Origin: Megalopta genalis
Lineage: Eukaryota > Arthropoda > Insecta > Hymenoptera > Halictidae
DNA length: 64,000 nucleotides
NCBI RefSeq assembly: GCF_051020955.1
Contig: NW_027476463.1
Span: forward strand, 124,001-188,000
Direction of reading: 5' to 3'
Part shown: one piece after another, positions 41,956-53,699 of the stretch
How the letters are laid out: the number at the start of each line of letters is the position of its first letter
How positions within the stretch are numbered: position 1 is the first letter of the stretch
Notes under the pieces: generated by a model
The model's input: only the letters and a program-made list of their open reading frames with translations
Told to the model about the DNA's origin: nothing
The model's database searches: none
Translations under genes and position numbers: made by a program

Positions 41956-44900
41956 CTACACCTCGTGTGACATTTCTAAGTGATCTAAAGGTATTATACA
42001 CAATTTTGTCACGGGTCGTTTAATTGTTCCGGTTCACGTTCTGACTGTTGCGACACGAATCACTCCATCTGTACCAGGGTGTACCTGAACGATTCTTCCC
42101 ATGCTCCACTGTAACGGGGGTAGATTGTCCTCCTTGATGATTACCAAGGAATCCACGGCTAATTTCGACGTGGTGGAAGGCTGCCATTTGTGTCGTTGCT
42201 GTAACTGTTGTATACCTTCCCGCTGCCACCTTTGCCAGAAATGCTGGACCATTTGCTGGATTAGCTGGTATCTGTTGAGTCGAGTGACCTTGATATCTCG
42301 TAGGTCATCAGATGGCAGTGTTGTAAGGGCAGTACCAATTAAAAAATGCCCAGGAGTCAAAGGGTTTAGATCTGTGGGATCTGAGGATAATGGTGAAAGT
42401 GGACGTGAATTTAAACTGGATTCTATTTGCGTCAGTAACGTATATAGCTCTTCGAACGTGAACCTCTGATCTCCTATAACGCGTGTGAGGTGGTATTTAG
42501 GAGATTTGACCGCTCCCTCCCACAATCCACCAAAGTGTGGAGAGTGCGCAGGAATTAATCGCCATTCGATGGATTCCTGTCTTAGTGCGTTTGCAATTTT
42601 TTCGTTGTGTTGTTTGTCCTTAATTAAGATATTTAGCTCAACTAGCTCATTCCGCGCCCCAATGAAGTTTGTACCGTTATCGGATATGATACAATGACAT
42701 CGTCCCCGTCGGGCAATAAAACGCCGGAAACAGTTTATGAAAGCGTCGGTACTCAAGCCGGTAGCTAATTCCAAATGTACGGCCTTCGTAACGAAACATA
42801 CAAAAATGCATAGGTATGCCTTGACTGTTACCTTGCTTCTCGTTCTTTCCTTTGTAAAAAATGGGCCTGCGTAATCGACTCCACAGGTAAAAAAACGTCG
42901 CACTGGGGTGACTCTCGACGCAGGTAATTGACCCATCTGATAGGTTTGACTCAATGGGTTTGTTTTAAAGCACCGTACACATTTCCGTATGTTTCGTTTT
43001 ACATTATGTTTTGCTGAGACTAAACAATACCTTGTTTGTAATGACGTTAAAACAGCCTGACATCCCGCATGCATTAACCTGTGATGTTCGCATTTGATTA
43101 TTAAATCCGTTAGCGGATGCTTTGGTGGCAATATGATCGGATGTTTTTGATCGTAGTCTATGGGTGCGTTGGATAGTCTTCCGCCCACCCTGAGTAGTCC
43201 GCCATTGTCCAGAAATACATTTAGGGACCGTAGCGCACTGGAATTTGGAAGTGCTTGTTGCGTTTGTACTAATCTGATCTCTGTCGAAAATGCCTCCCTT
43301 TGCGCAAGTAATTCCAAACGTGTTCTCGCTGCATTGATTTCTATTGTTGTCAATGAACCCGTTATTAGCGAACCTGATGCGTCACCTTCTAATTTTTTAA
43401 CTCGATTTCTCATAAATTTGGCAAATCTGAGACAGTATGCTATGCTTCTGAGTAATCGCGTATAGGTTGAAAATATCCTGACAATGCTACTCTCTGCAGT
43501 CGATATAGTCAACATAACCGGTTTCCTTTCCTTCTCTTCCGGAACGTCGATAGGGTTATCTAACGCGCTAGGCCATAGACTTGAGCTCTGACGTAACCAG
43601 GTGGGACCGTCCCACCAAATGGTTGTGTTCTGCAATGTACCTGGTTTTGTGCCTCGCGAAATTAAATCTGCCGGGTTGTCTTCAGAGGCTACATGTCTCC
43701 AACTATCACTTGACGTTAAACCTTGAATTTGCGATACTCTATTGGCTACGAAGGTTTTCCATTTGTTTGGGGAGCTTCGAAGCCAGGCGAGGGTGATCGT
43801 CGAATCTGTCCACAGGTATTCCTTAAACCTTACTGTGTCTAATGCTATTCTAACTTTGCTTACTACATTTGCTAGTAATAATGCACCGCATAATTCTAAT
43901 CTCGGTAATGAAATGGTTTTGAGCGGTGCGACTCTGGACTTTGCACACAATAAGCGCGTTACCCAACTACCTGACAGATCCCTAGAGCGCAGGTAAACAC
44001 AAGCCCCGTACGCCTTCTCGGACGCGTCTGAAAACCCGTGCAGTTCTATATCATCTAAACACTCTGAAATTGCACATCGCGAGATGTTCATTGCTCCTAC
44101 CTTGCTAATATCTTGGCGGTATTGGAGCCATTGACTATGCAGGTTCTGCGGTATTGATTGATCCCAACCTATCTGAGTCTGCCATAGTTGTTGTAGGATC
44201 AATTTTGCGACTATTACAATGGGGGATATTAGACCTAACGGGTCAAAAATTTGAGCTATTTCAGAAAGAATAGTACGTTTTGTGACACGCTGGTTCTGTG
44301 GGGATTCTACTCTAAACATTAAGTGGTCGGTCGTCGGTGACCACAAGAGGCCTAACGTTTTTGGGTCTTTATCTACGGCGATTTCGCGATTTCTCTCTGT
44401 ACTGTCTGTTGCTGTAACTGTCGGGCAATTGCTTGCCCATTTACGAAGGTCCATACCTGCTTGTGATAGAATTTGCGTCAGCTCCCTTTTCAGCGTTTCT
44501 ATTTCCTGTTCTGTTTGAGCCCCAGTTAATAAATCGTCTACGTAAAAATCATTGATTATAACCTTACTGCTCGTCGGAAATGTGTGAGCACAGGTCAGTC
44601 CAATTTCGTGCAGAGTACGAGTCGCTAGGAAAGGAGCGGATGCTGTATCATAAGTTACTGTGTTTAACTCGTACTCTTGGACTGGGAGATGGGGCTGTGC
44701 TCGCCACAAAAGTCTTTGATACTTCCTATCTGCTGGATGAACTAAAATTTGTCGATACATTTTAGCAATATCGGCCGACAGGACGTACCGATTATATCGA
44801 AAACGAATTAAAATGGAAATTAAATCGCTTTGAACTGTAGGGCCCACTAATTGGATGTCGTTCAATGCAAGGTCTGATGAGGATTTTGCTGATCCATCGA

Positions 44901-45780
44901 ACACAACACGAAGCTTCGTTGTCGTGCTGCCTTCCTTGAATACAGCGTGGTGGGGAAGTTAGTAGGCGGATTGCTCGTGTGTACCTTCTACAATGCGCGA
45001 CATATGCCCTAACGTCTCATATTCTGACATGAATTCTGTATACTGCTGACTTTTTTCTGGATATCTTGCTAACCACCTTTCTAACGATTATAACCGCCGT
45101 TCAGCTTGCGCTCGCGAAGTACCTAATTCATTTGCGTTGGATTTAAACGGTATTCTAACGATATATCTACCGTCCGTGTCTCGTCTTATGGTTTCCCTAA
45201 AATGTGCCTCGCATTCATCGATTAACCTAGTATCGCTTGGGGTTAGTTCCTCTATGTCCCAAAACCTCTCTAATTGAGATTGTAGGTCATTGAGTGTGGC
45301 TAAACAACACTTATTGTCTTGTGATAATTTCTTGTCTGCCCAGGTAGGAGTGCCTCCCAAAACCCAACCGAGTTGGGTCTTTTGCAAGAGCAGGTTGGAA
45401 GTTGATTTATGTTGACCGACACATAGCAATGTCCAAAATAGACCTGCTCCAATGAGTATATCTATTGGCCGTTGTAAATGGAATTCTGGATCGGCTAGCT
45501 CTATGTGACTTGGAATTTCTATTTTTTCTCTATGTATCTGAAAATTGGGCATGTCTGACGTGATGGTTTCTATTGATAGGCATTGTACCGTGTGTTGAGA
45601 TTTATTATATCGCGAATGAATTGTTAATGTTGCTCTACCTTCTATGGAATTTACTGCCCTTCCTAATCCTGTCACTGTTGAACTTATTGCAGTCGGTTTG
45701 ATGCCGAGTCGTTTGCAAAATTCCGTGGTTATAAAATTTGCTTGAGATCCCGAATCTGATAATACCCTGCATTTATGTGA
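41956..45780 (-). pseudogene. pol: BEL/Pao pol (protease, RT, RNase H, integrase), disrupted
   Basis: This is the enzymatic polyprotein. The protease motif DSGSQANFI is at 45730-45756. One frame then runs through protease, RT, RNase H and integrase, broken by TAA at 45088-45090, TAA at 44959-44961 and TGA at 42034-42036. The C-terminal KRPVTKLCI motif lies past the last stop, and the original end is TAG at 41956-41958. Numbering residues from 44904: RT catalytic Asp45 (VLSADIAK) and YVDD at 121-124; RNase H Asp293, Glu337, Asp367 and Asp413; integrase zinc residues H608/H612/C642/C645; integrase triad Asp677 (GVDYAGP), Asp742 (SDNGTNF) and Glu796 (GLWEGAVKS); Pao-type C-terminal domain (DUF5641 region) about 845-956. 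Catalytic residues survive, but the stops rule out a full product. The element may have been active until recently relative to its stops. Confidence 0.93.
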
Positions 45781-47125
45781 CCCCCCTTGTCCTTGACATA
45801 AACTATTGCTGTTGATAATACGGCATGCCCTATTGTATTTGCTACGTTAGCTGTGAGTACTGGGGGTTCTCGCGAATCTGATTCTCCTGTATCCGCGTAG
45901 CCTTCTTCTGCGCGTTTGAATTCGGGATTATGTAATAAGGAATGATGCTTCCTTCCACACTGTTTGCAATGACTCCGTGTACACGCCCGTACCCGATGTG
46001 CCGATGACAAACAATTGAAACACAGCCGGGCTTCTTGCACTATCTTTGTTTTTGTATTTAAATCGCTGTTCTTAAATTTCTCACAGTTATATATCGCGTG
46101 ATTGGCCTTGCATGCGGGGCACCCGGCTGAGTTAACTACATGCGAAGCTATGTAGTTGTAACGAGGGGTATTATTTGTTCCTCGAGGTCGCTGGTCGACC
46201 CTGGATGCAGCTCCCTGAACACTGACCGCGATATTTGCTAAATATTTGGAACGTTCTTCTATAAACGCAGATAATTGACCAAATGTAGGCATTTCCGACT
46301 GAGATATTATTCTCCTTTCCCATTCTCTCATGGACACTTGACCTAACTTTCTGGACAATAATGGAACTAACATGGTATCCCAAGTTTCAACCGATTCACC
46401 CAAAGACATTAACGCTATTCTATGATTTGTAGCTTCGTCCAGAAATTCCCGCAATGTGATGTCTGATTCCCTTTGAATGGATTTTAAATCAAGTAATGAA
46501 TTTACATGATGCCGCTTGAGACTTGTGGAATCTTCATATCGCGACTTGAGTAATTCCCATGCATGTCTGTAATTTGTTCCGGACATGCCTAACGCTTGAA
46601 TCACACAAGCCGCTACCCCCTTGAGTGAGGTATTTAAATAATGGAACCGTTGTATGTCTGTTAATGAATTATTCTCGTGAATCACTGATGTAAATGTGTC
46701 TTTAAATTTCACCCAATCACTGTAATTGCCATCAAAGGAAGGCAGTTGCAGTGTCGGTAATCTAACGTTTATTGCGGTATCTGCAGTCTGCGCGGATATC
46801 GGGCTGTTCGTGGTTATCCTACTCTGCTCCGGAGTGGCACGGGCAATGACTATTTCGACTTTATCTATCAGATGAAAATACGCCGTCTCGAATTCTTCGC
46901 GCTCGATCGCGTGCGCTGCTTCAGCGTCCGTTCAAGCTACGAGTATTTCGATTCTCGTTTGAACTCTATTAAAATTGTCAAGGAGACATACATTTGCATC
47001 TAACCGTTACTTAAGAGATCCCACCGAGGTCGTGGTCGCGAATTTGCAAATAAATGTCATAACCGCGTGAGTGCAGCCTTGACCGTTCCGCGCTCGATCA
47101 TCAACGGTTTGAGATCTTCCGCCAT
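45729..47125 (-). pseudogene. gag: BEL/Pao gag, disrupted
   Basis: Gag is the structural nucleocapsid polyprotein that packages element RNA. The likely start is the ATG at 47123-47125. That frame meets TGA at 47057-47059, a frameshift lies between about 47056 and 46990, and a further TGA lies at 46932-46934 in the downstream frame. From there 46931-45729 is open. Counting from residue 1 at 46712, the capsid-like part is about residues 1-165 (Pao-type DUF1759 region, preceded in the same frame by an FDGNYSDW motif). It is followed by three zinc-binding clusters: C198/C201/H205/C210, a classic CX2CX4HX4C knuckle at C231/C234/H239/C244, and C249/C252/H256-H261. The frame runs into a 1-bp shift at the G-run (minus strand) 45781-45786 before the protease, ending at 45729. 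With two stops and two shifts it cannot make intact Gag-Pol. Confidence 0.88.
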
Positions 47126-47470
47126 AGTGATTTACTGACGCAAATGGGACTATAAAAGTACTTATCACTTGGGCTGGGACACTTGGTACTGCTGTCGATG
47201 CCTGTTGGCTGCACTGGGATGCTCCGTTGTTCTGCAATGATGTTGAACTGCTGCGTGATTGTCCTGCTGTGTTGCTGGACTTCTGTGGTGTTGCACTGCT
47301 CTGAAGCTATATGCACTGCCTTCTCTGGATGCTGTAGCCTCCGGAAGAAACTTCTCGTCACTGAGCTCCTGAGATTCCTGATTGAAGCCAGGTGTTGGTG
47401 CTCTCGTGATACACTGTACTGCGTGGCTGTAGCTTCTGCTGTACTGTCACTTCGTCTGTGCGTTCTTAGA
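47126..47470 (-). other. Leader between primer site and gag
   Basis: About 345 bp lie between the primer binding site and the presumed gag ATG. I see no coding frame of the element here. The region would hold the packaging signal in an active copy, but no specific motif is recognisable. Confidence 0.6.
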
Positions 47471-47487
47471 TCCGGCTCGAAGGACCA
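47471..47487 (-). promoter_or_regulatory. Primer binding site, tRNA-Tyr type
   Basis: On the plus strand this reads TCCGGCTCGAAGGACCA, which matches what I recall as the 3' end of insect tRNA-Tyr, including the CCA tail. The minus strand (the genomic sense of the element) is therefore complementary to that tRNA, as needed to prime minus-strand DNA synthesis. Two bases separate it from the 5' LTR. Confidence 0.85.
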
Positions 47488-47489
47488 AA

Positions 47490-48066
47490 TGTTGAGGACC
47501 CATCAGATGGATGACGGAGATCCTCTGAATATTGCACTTGGTGCCGACTAACTCGAAGGACCACCCACTGTAGTGGGACTAAATGAAATGCTAGTACTCT
47601 ATTTGTAACACGCAACCTAACCGTTACGCGTATCTCTCTATGTCTTCTGTTCTGTTCTGTCTGAAAGTCTAAGGTGTCCTCTTCTGAAGCTCTAAAAATG
47701 TTCTGTACTCTTCTGATATTCTGTGCTTTCTGTCTGTCTGTTCCGTCTTGTCTGTCCCCTAGAGGACCGGAGTCATGCCTAATATCACCTCGGTCCTAAC
47801 TACTTCTCTTGACCTAGGGTGGGCGGCAAGGAATTACGGTCCAACCACTGCAATCCCAAATCCAGTGAGACTGCCTCAAAACGGTGGGCCGGGAGTTAGG
47901 AGGGAGAGTGGCAAAATAACTCCTGCTAGACATCCCGCGCTGATGGGCCTACGTGCCCGAACAATGCCAGACCCAACCGTAATTGACCCAACCGGGACAG
48001 ACCAATACCGTCCGGGTACCCAAGCACATGGCCCCTGCCATAAATCCTGGCCACTTGGCCGTAACA
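47490..48066 (-). repeat. 5' LTR of the BEL/Pao element (577 bp)
   Basis: On the minus strand the LTR starts TGTTACGGCC and ends GTCCTCAACA, the TG...CA termini expected of an LTR. It is the upstream LTR because gag and pol lie to its left on the minus strand and the primer site adjoins it. It lacks about 55 bp present in the other LTR, corresponding to about 41669-41723. I see no clear TATA box or AATAAA signal in it. Confidence 0.93.
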
Positions 48067-48071
48067 CTTGC
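48067..48071. other. Target site duplication, right (CTTGC)
   Basis: This is the second copy of the 5-bp duplication. Joining the left flank to the sequence after this copy restores a perfect-length 30-bp monomer containing ACTTGCGATATAAGTG. Confidence 0.93.
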
Positions 48072-48639
48072 GATATAAGTGATATAGCTTCAAATGCAGG
48101 CGAAACAAACGAGTCAGCTTCAAATCCATGTGAAAAGCATGATTTATCTTCAAATTCATGCGAAACACTTGGTTTAGCTTAATATTCATGCGAAACACAT
48201 GGTTTAGCTTAATATTCATGAGAATCATATGGTTCAGCTTGAAATACTAGTGATATACATGCTTTAGCATCAACTGCAGGTGAATCAAACGATTTTAATT
48301 CAAATCCATGCGAAACACATGATTAAGATTCAAATCAATGCGAAGTAGAAGGCTTAGCTTCAACTCCATGCGAAGTAGAAGGCTTAACTTCAAATCCATG
48401 CGAAACGAATGATTGACCTTGAAATACTTGCGAATATCAGTGTTATAGCTTCAAATGCAGGCAAACCAACGAGTTAGATTCTAATCCATGCAAAACGTAT
48501 GATTCAGCTTCAAATCAATGCGAAATAGAAGTATTAATTTCAAATACATGCAAATCCAATAGTTTAGCTTCAAATACCTGCGAAATAAATGATTTAGCTT
48601 CAAATCAATGCGCAGTAGAAGGCTTAGCTTAATATTCAT

Positions 48640-49900
48640 ACGAAACAATTGTTCAGCTTCAAATATATGTGATATACATGAATTAGATTCAACTGCATTC
48701 GAAACAAACGAGTTAGCTTCAAATCCAAGCGAAACACATGATTTAGCTTCAAATCAATGCGCAGTAGAAGGCTTAGCTTCAAGTCCGTGCGAAACAAATG
48801 GTTCAGCTTCAAATAATTGTGATATACATGATTTAGCTTCAACTGCAGGCGAAACAAACGAGTTGGCTTCAAAACCAAGCGAATACATGATTTAGCTTCA
48901 AATCAATGCGCAGTAGAAGGCTTAGCTTCAAGTCCAAGCGAAACAAATGGTTCAGCTTCAAATAATTGTGATATACATGATTTAGCTTCAACTGCAGGCG
49001 CAACAAACGAGTTGGCTTCAAAACCAAGCGAATACATGATTTAGCTTCAAATCAATACGAACTAGGAGGCTTAGCTTCAAATCCATGCGAAACGAATGAT
49101 TTATCTTCAAATACTGGCGAATATAAGTGATACTGGTTCAAATGCAGACGAAACAAACGAGTTTTCTTCAAATCAATGCGAAACACGTGATTTAGCATCA
49201 AATAAATGCGAAGTAGAAGGCTTAGCTACAAATCCATGCAAAACAAATGGTTCAGCTTCAAATAATTGTGATATACATGATTTAGCTTCAACTGCAGGCG
49301 ATACAAACGAGTTGGCTTCAATTCCAAGCGAATACATGATTTAGCTCCAAATAAATACGAACTAGGAGGCTTAGCTTCAAATCCATGCGAAACGAATGAT
49401 TTATCTTCAAATACTGGCGAATATAAGTGAAATTGGTTCAAATGCATGCGACACTAACGAGTTATCTCCAAATCAATGCGAAACACGTGACTTAGCATCA
49501 AATAAATGCGAAGTAGAAGGCTTAGCTTCAAAACCATGCCAAACAAATGGTTCAGTTTCAAATACTTGTGATATACGTGATTTAGCTTCAACTGCATGCG
49601 AAAACATGATTTTGCTTCTAATCAATACGAAGTAGGAGGCTTAGCTTCAAATCCATGCGAAACGAATGATTTACCTTCAAATACTGGCGAATATAAGTGA
49701 TATTGGTTCAAATTCAGACGAAACAAACGAGTTAGCTTCAAATGCAAGCGAAACACATGATTTAGCTTCAAATCAATGCGCAGTAGAAGGCTTAGCTTCA
49801 AATCCATGCGAAACAAATGGTTCAGCTTCAAATAATTGTGATATACATGATGTGGCTTCAACTGCAGGCGAAACAAACGAGTTGGCTTCAAATCCAAGCG
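48640..49900. repeat. Right-arm counterpart of the 37-38-kb subfamily
   Basis: The marker AATACTGGCGAATATAAG recurs near 49109, 49409 and 49679 (offsets of 300 and 270 bp). The unusual TTGTTCAGCTTCAAATATAT join near 48648 matches the one at 37381. This subfamily lies on both sides of the retrotransposon. Confidence 0.75.
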
Positions 49901-51959
49901 AAACACATGATTTAGCTTCAAATCAATGCGCAGTAGAAGGCTTAGCTTCAAATCCATGCGATACAAATGGTTTAGCTTCAAATACTTGTGATGTACATGA
50001 TTTATCTTCAACTGCATGCGAAACAAAGGAGTTAGCCTCAAATCCGTGCGAAACACATGATTTAGCGTCAAATCAATGCGAAGAAGAAGGCTTAGCTTAA
50101 AATCCATGCGAATCAAATGGTTTAGCTTCAAATACTTATGATATACATGATTTAGCTTGAACAGCATGCGAGACAAACGAGTTAGCTTCAAATGCAAACG
50201 AAACACACGATTTAGCTTCAAATTAATGCGAAGTAGGACGCTTAGCTTCAAAGTCATTCAAAACGAATGGTTTAGCTTCAAATACTTGTGAATATAAGTG
50301 ATATAGATTCAAATGCAGACGAAACAAACGAGTCAGCTTCAAATCAGTTCGAATCACATGATTTAGCTTCATCTCAATGCGAAGTAGAAGACTTATCTTC
50401 GAAACCATGCAAAACAAATGGTTTAGCTTCAAATACTTGCGAATATAAGTGATATAGCTTCAAATCCATGCGAAACACATGGTTTAGCTTAATATTCATG
50501 GGAAACAGATGGTTTAGATTCAGATACTTGTGATAAACATAATTTAGCTTTTACTGCATACGAAACAAACGAGTTAGATTCAAATCCAAGCGAAACACAT
50601 GATTTAGCTTCAAAATCAAGCGAAGTAGAAGGCTTAGCTTCAAATCCAAGCGAAACACATGATTTAGATTCAAAATCAAGCGAAGTAGAATGCTTAGCTT
50701 CAAATCCATGCGAAACGCATGATTTAGCTTCAAATCCTTTTTTTATACACGATTTGGCGTCATCTGCATGATTAATCAAAATATGTTAGCTTCAAATCCA
50801 AGCGAAACACATGATTTAGCTTCAAATCATTTGCGAAGTAGAAGGCTTAGCTTCAAATCCATTCGAAACACATGATTTAGCTTGAAATCAATGCGAAGTA
50901 GAAGGCTTAGCTTAATATTCATGCGAAACAAATGGTTCAGTTTCAAATACTTGTGTTATACATGATTTTTCTTCGACTGCATGTGAAACAATCGTGTTTG
51001 CTTTAATTTCAAGCGAAACACATGATTCTGCGTCATATCAATGCGAAGTACAAGGCTTAGCTTCAAATCCATGCGAAGCGAATGGTTTAGCTTCATATAC
51101 TTGCGAATATAAGTGATACAGCTTCAAGCGCAGGCGAAACAATCGAGTTAGCATCACATCAATGCGAAGTAGAAGGCAAATCTTCAAATCCATGCGAAAC
51201 GAATGTTTTAGCTTCAAGTACTTGTTTTATAAATGGTTTAACTTCAATTGCATGCGAAACAAACGAGTTATATTCAAATCCACGCGAAGTAGAAGGCTTA
51301 GCTTCAAATCCATGCGAAACACATCATTTAGCTTCAAATTCATGCGAAACACATGATTTAGCTTAATATTCATGCGAAACAGATGGTTTAGATTCAGATA
51401 CTTGTGATAAACATGATTTAGCTTCAACTGCATGCGAAACAAACGAGTTAGCTTCAAAACCAAGCGAAACACATGATTTAGATTCAAATCAATGCGAAAT
51501 AGAAGGCTTAGATTCAAATTCATGCGAAACAAATGGTTTAGCTTCAAATACTTGTGATATACATGATTCAGCTTCAAATGCAGACGAAACAAACGAGTTA
51601 GCTTCAAATCCATGCGAAGCACATGCTTTAGCTTCAAATCAATGCGAAGTAAAAGGCTTATCTTCAAATGCATGATAAACAAATGATTTACCTTCAGATA
51701 ATTGCGATACAAGTGATATAGCTTCATATGCAGGCGGAACAATCGAGTTAGCTTCAAATCAATGCGAAGTAGAAGTCTTATCTTCAAATCCATGCGAAAC
51801 AAATAGTTTAGCTGCAAATACTTGTGATATACATGATTTAGCTTCAAGTGCATGCGAAACAAACGAGTTAACCACAAATCCATGAGATTCACATGAATTA
51901 GCTTCGAATCAATGCGAAGTAGAAGGCTTAGCTTCAAACACATGAGAAACAAATGATTT

Positions 51960-52830
51960 ATCTTCAGATAATTGCGAATCACATGGATTAGCTTCATAGC
52001 TTCATATTCTTGCGAAACAGGTGGATTAGATCCAGATACTTGTCATATACATGATTTAGCTTCAACTGCATGCGAAACAAACGAGTTAGCTTCAAATCCA
52101 AGAGAAACACATGATTCAGCTTCAAATCAATGCGAAGTAGAAGGCTTAGCTTCAAATTCATGCGAAACAAATGGTTTAGCTTCAAATACTTGCGATACAC
52201 ATGTTTCAGCTTCAACTGCATGCGAAACAAACGAGTTAGCTTCAAAACCAAGCGAAACAAATGATTTATCGTCAAATCAATGCGAAGTTGAAGGCTTTGC
52301 TTCAAATCCATGCGATGCGAATGGTTTAGCTTCAAATACTTGTGATATACATGATTTATCTCCAAATACAGGCGAAAAAAACGAGTTAGCTTCAAAACCA
52401 AGCGAAACACATGATTTAGATTCAAATCAATGCGAAGTAGTAGGTTTAGCTTCAAATTCATGCGAAACAAATGGTTTAGCTTCAACTGCATGCGAAACAA
52501 ACGCTTTACCTTCAAATTCAAGCGAAACACATTATTTAGGTTCAAATCTATGCGAAGTGGAAGGCTTAGCTTCAAATACATGAGAAACAAATGATTTATC
52601 TTCAGATAATTGCGATATAAGTGATATAGCTTCAAATGCAGGCGAAACAATCGAGTTAGCTTCAAATCAATGCGAAGTAGAAGGCTTAGCTTCAAACACA
52701 TGAGAAACAAATGATTTATCTTCAGATAATTGCGATATAAGTGATACAGCTTCAAATCCATGCGAAACACATGATTTAGCTTCAAATTCATGCGAATCAC
52801 ATGGATTAGCTTCATAGCTTCATATTCTTG
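51960..52830. repeat. 818-bp spaced duplicate with a GCTTCATA stutter
   Basis: The join GCTTCATAGCTTCATATTC (a partial monomer restart) with the following GAAACAG...GATTAGATCCAGATAC segment occurs near 51990 and again near 52808, 818 bp apart. A diverged version occurs near 10190. The 818-bp offset is 27 monomers plus 8 bp, matching the stutter. Confidence 0.7.
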
Positions 52831-53699
52831 CGAAACAGATGGATTAGATCCAGATACTTGTGATGTACATGTTTTAGATTTATCTGCATGCGAAACAAAC
52901 GCTTTACCTTCAAATCCAAGCGAAACACATGATTTATCTTCAAATCAATGCGAAGTGGAAGGCTTAGCTTCAAATCCATGCTAATCAAACGGTTTAGCTT
53001 CAAATACATGTGATATACATGATTTAGCTTCAACTGCATGCGAAACAAACGCTTTACCTTCAAATGATTTAGAAACACATGATTTAGATTCAAATTATTG
53101 CCAAGTACATGGCTTATCTTTAAATACATGAGAAACAAATGATTTATCTTCAGATAATTGCGATATAAGTGAAATAGATTCAAATGCAGTCGAATCAATC
53201 GAGTTAGCTTCAAATTTATGCCAAGTAGGAGGCTTATCTTCAAATCCATGCGAAACAAATGGTTTAGCTTCAAATACTTGTGATATACATGATTTAACTT
53301 CAAATGCAGGCGAAACAAACGAGTTAGCTTCAAATCCATGCCATACACACGATTTAGATTAAAATCAATGCGAAGTAGAAGGCTTATCTTCAAAACCATC
53401 CGAAACAAATGGTTTGGCTTCAAATACTTGCGATATAAATGAAACAGCTTCAAATGAAGACGAAACAAACGAGTTAGTTTCAAATCCATGCGAAACATAT
53501 GATTTAGCATCAAAGCAATGCGAAGTAGAAGGCTTAGCTTAAAATCAATCCGAAACAAATAGCTTAACTTCAAATACTTGTGGTATACATGATTTAGCTT
53601 CAACTGCAAGCGAAAAAAACGATTTAGCTTCAAATCCAAGCGAAACACATTATTTGGGTTCAAATCAATGCGAAGTAGACGGCTTAGCTTCAAATACAT

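Larger units (their letters stand above)
41171..48066 (-). mobile_element. BEL/Pao LTR retrotransposon, full-length but inactivated
   Basis: A 6,896-bp element lies inside the satellite, with coding on the minus strand. It has two LTRs ending TG...CA and a 5-bp target duplication CTTGC. A primer site complementary to the tRNA-Tyr 3' end lies 2 nt inside the upstream LTR, and a purine-rich tract abuts the downstream LTR. The gene order is gag, protease, RT, RNase H, integrase, which is the BEL/Pao order with Pao-type gag and zinc-knuckle features. There is no envelope gene. Five stop codons and two frameshifts interrupt gag-pol, and the LTRs differ at about 20 of some 575 aligned sites, so it is an old, dead copy. 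It is the only non-satellite DNA in the window. Confidence 0.95.

Noticed and set aside
47471..47487. tRNA-Tyr gene fragment
   Set aside because: Only the tRNA 3' end is present, at the exact place of a primer binding site two bases from the LTR; no anticodon or D arm precedes it.
47183..47551. Plus-strand ORF of 122 codons over leader and LTR
   Set aside because: Antisense to the element leader, spans the primer site and LTR edge, low-complexity Cys/Leu composition, no recognisable domain.
51972..52583. Plus-strand Cys-rich decapeptide protein (203 codons)
   Set aside because: Frames begin and end arbitrarily at common monomer variants, stops recur through the array, and type differences are evenly spread over codon positions.
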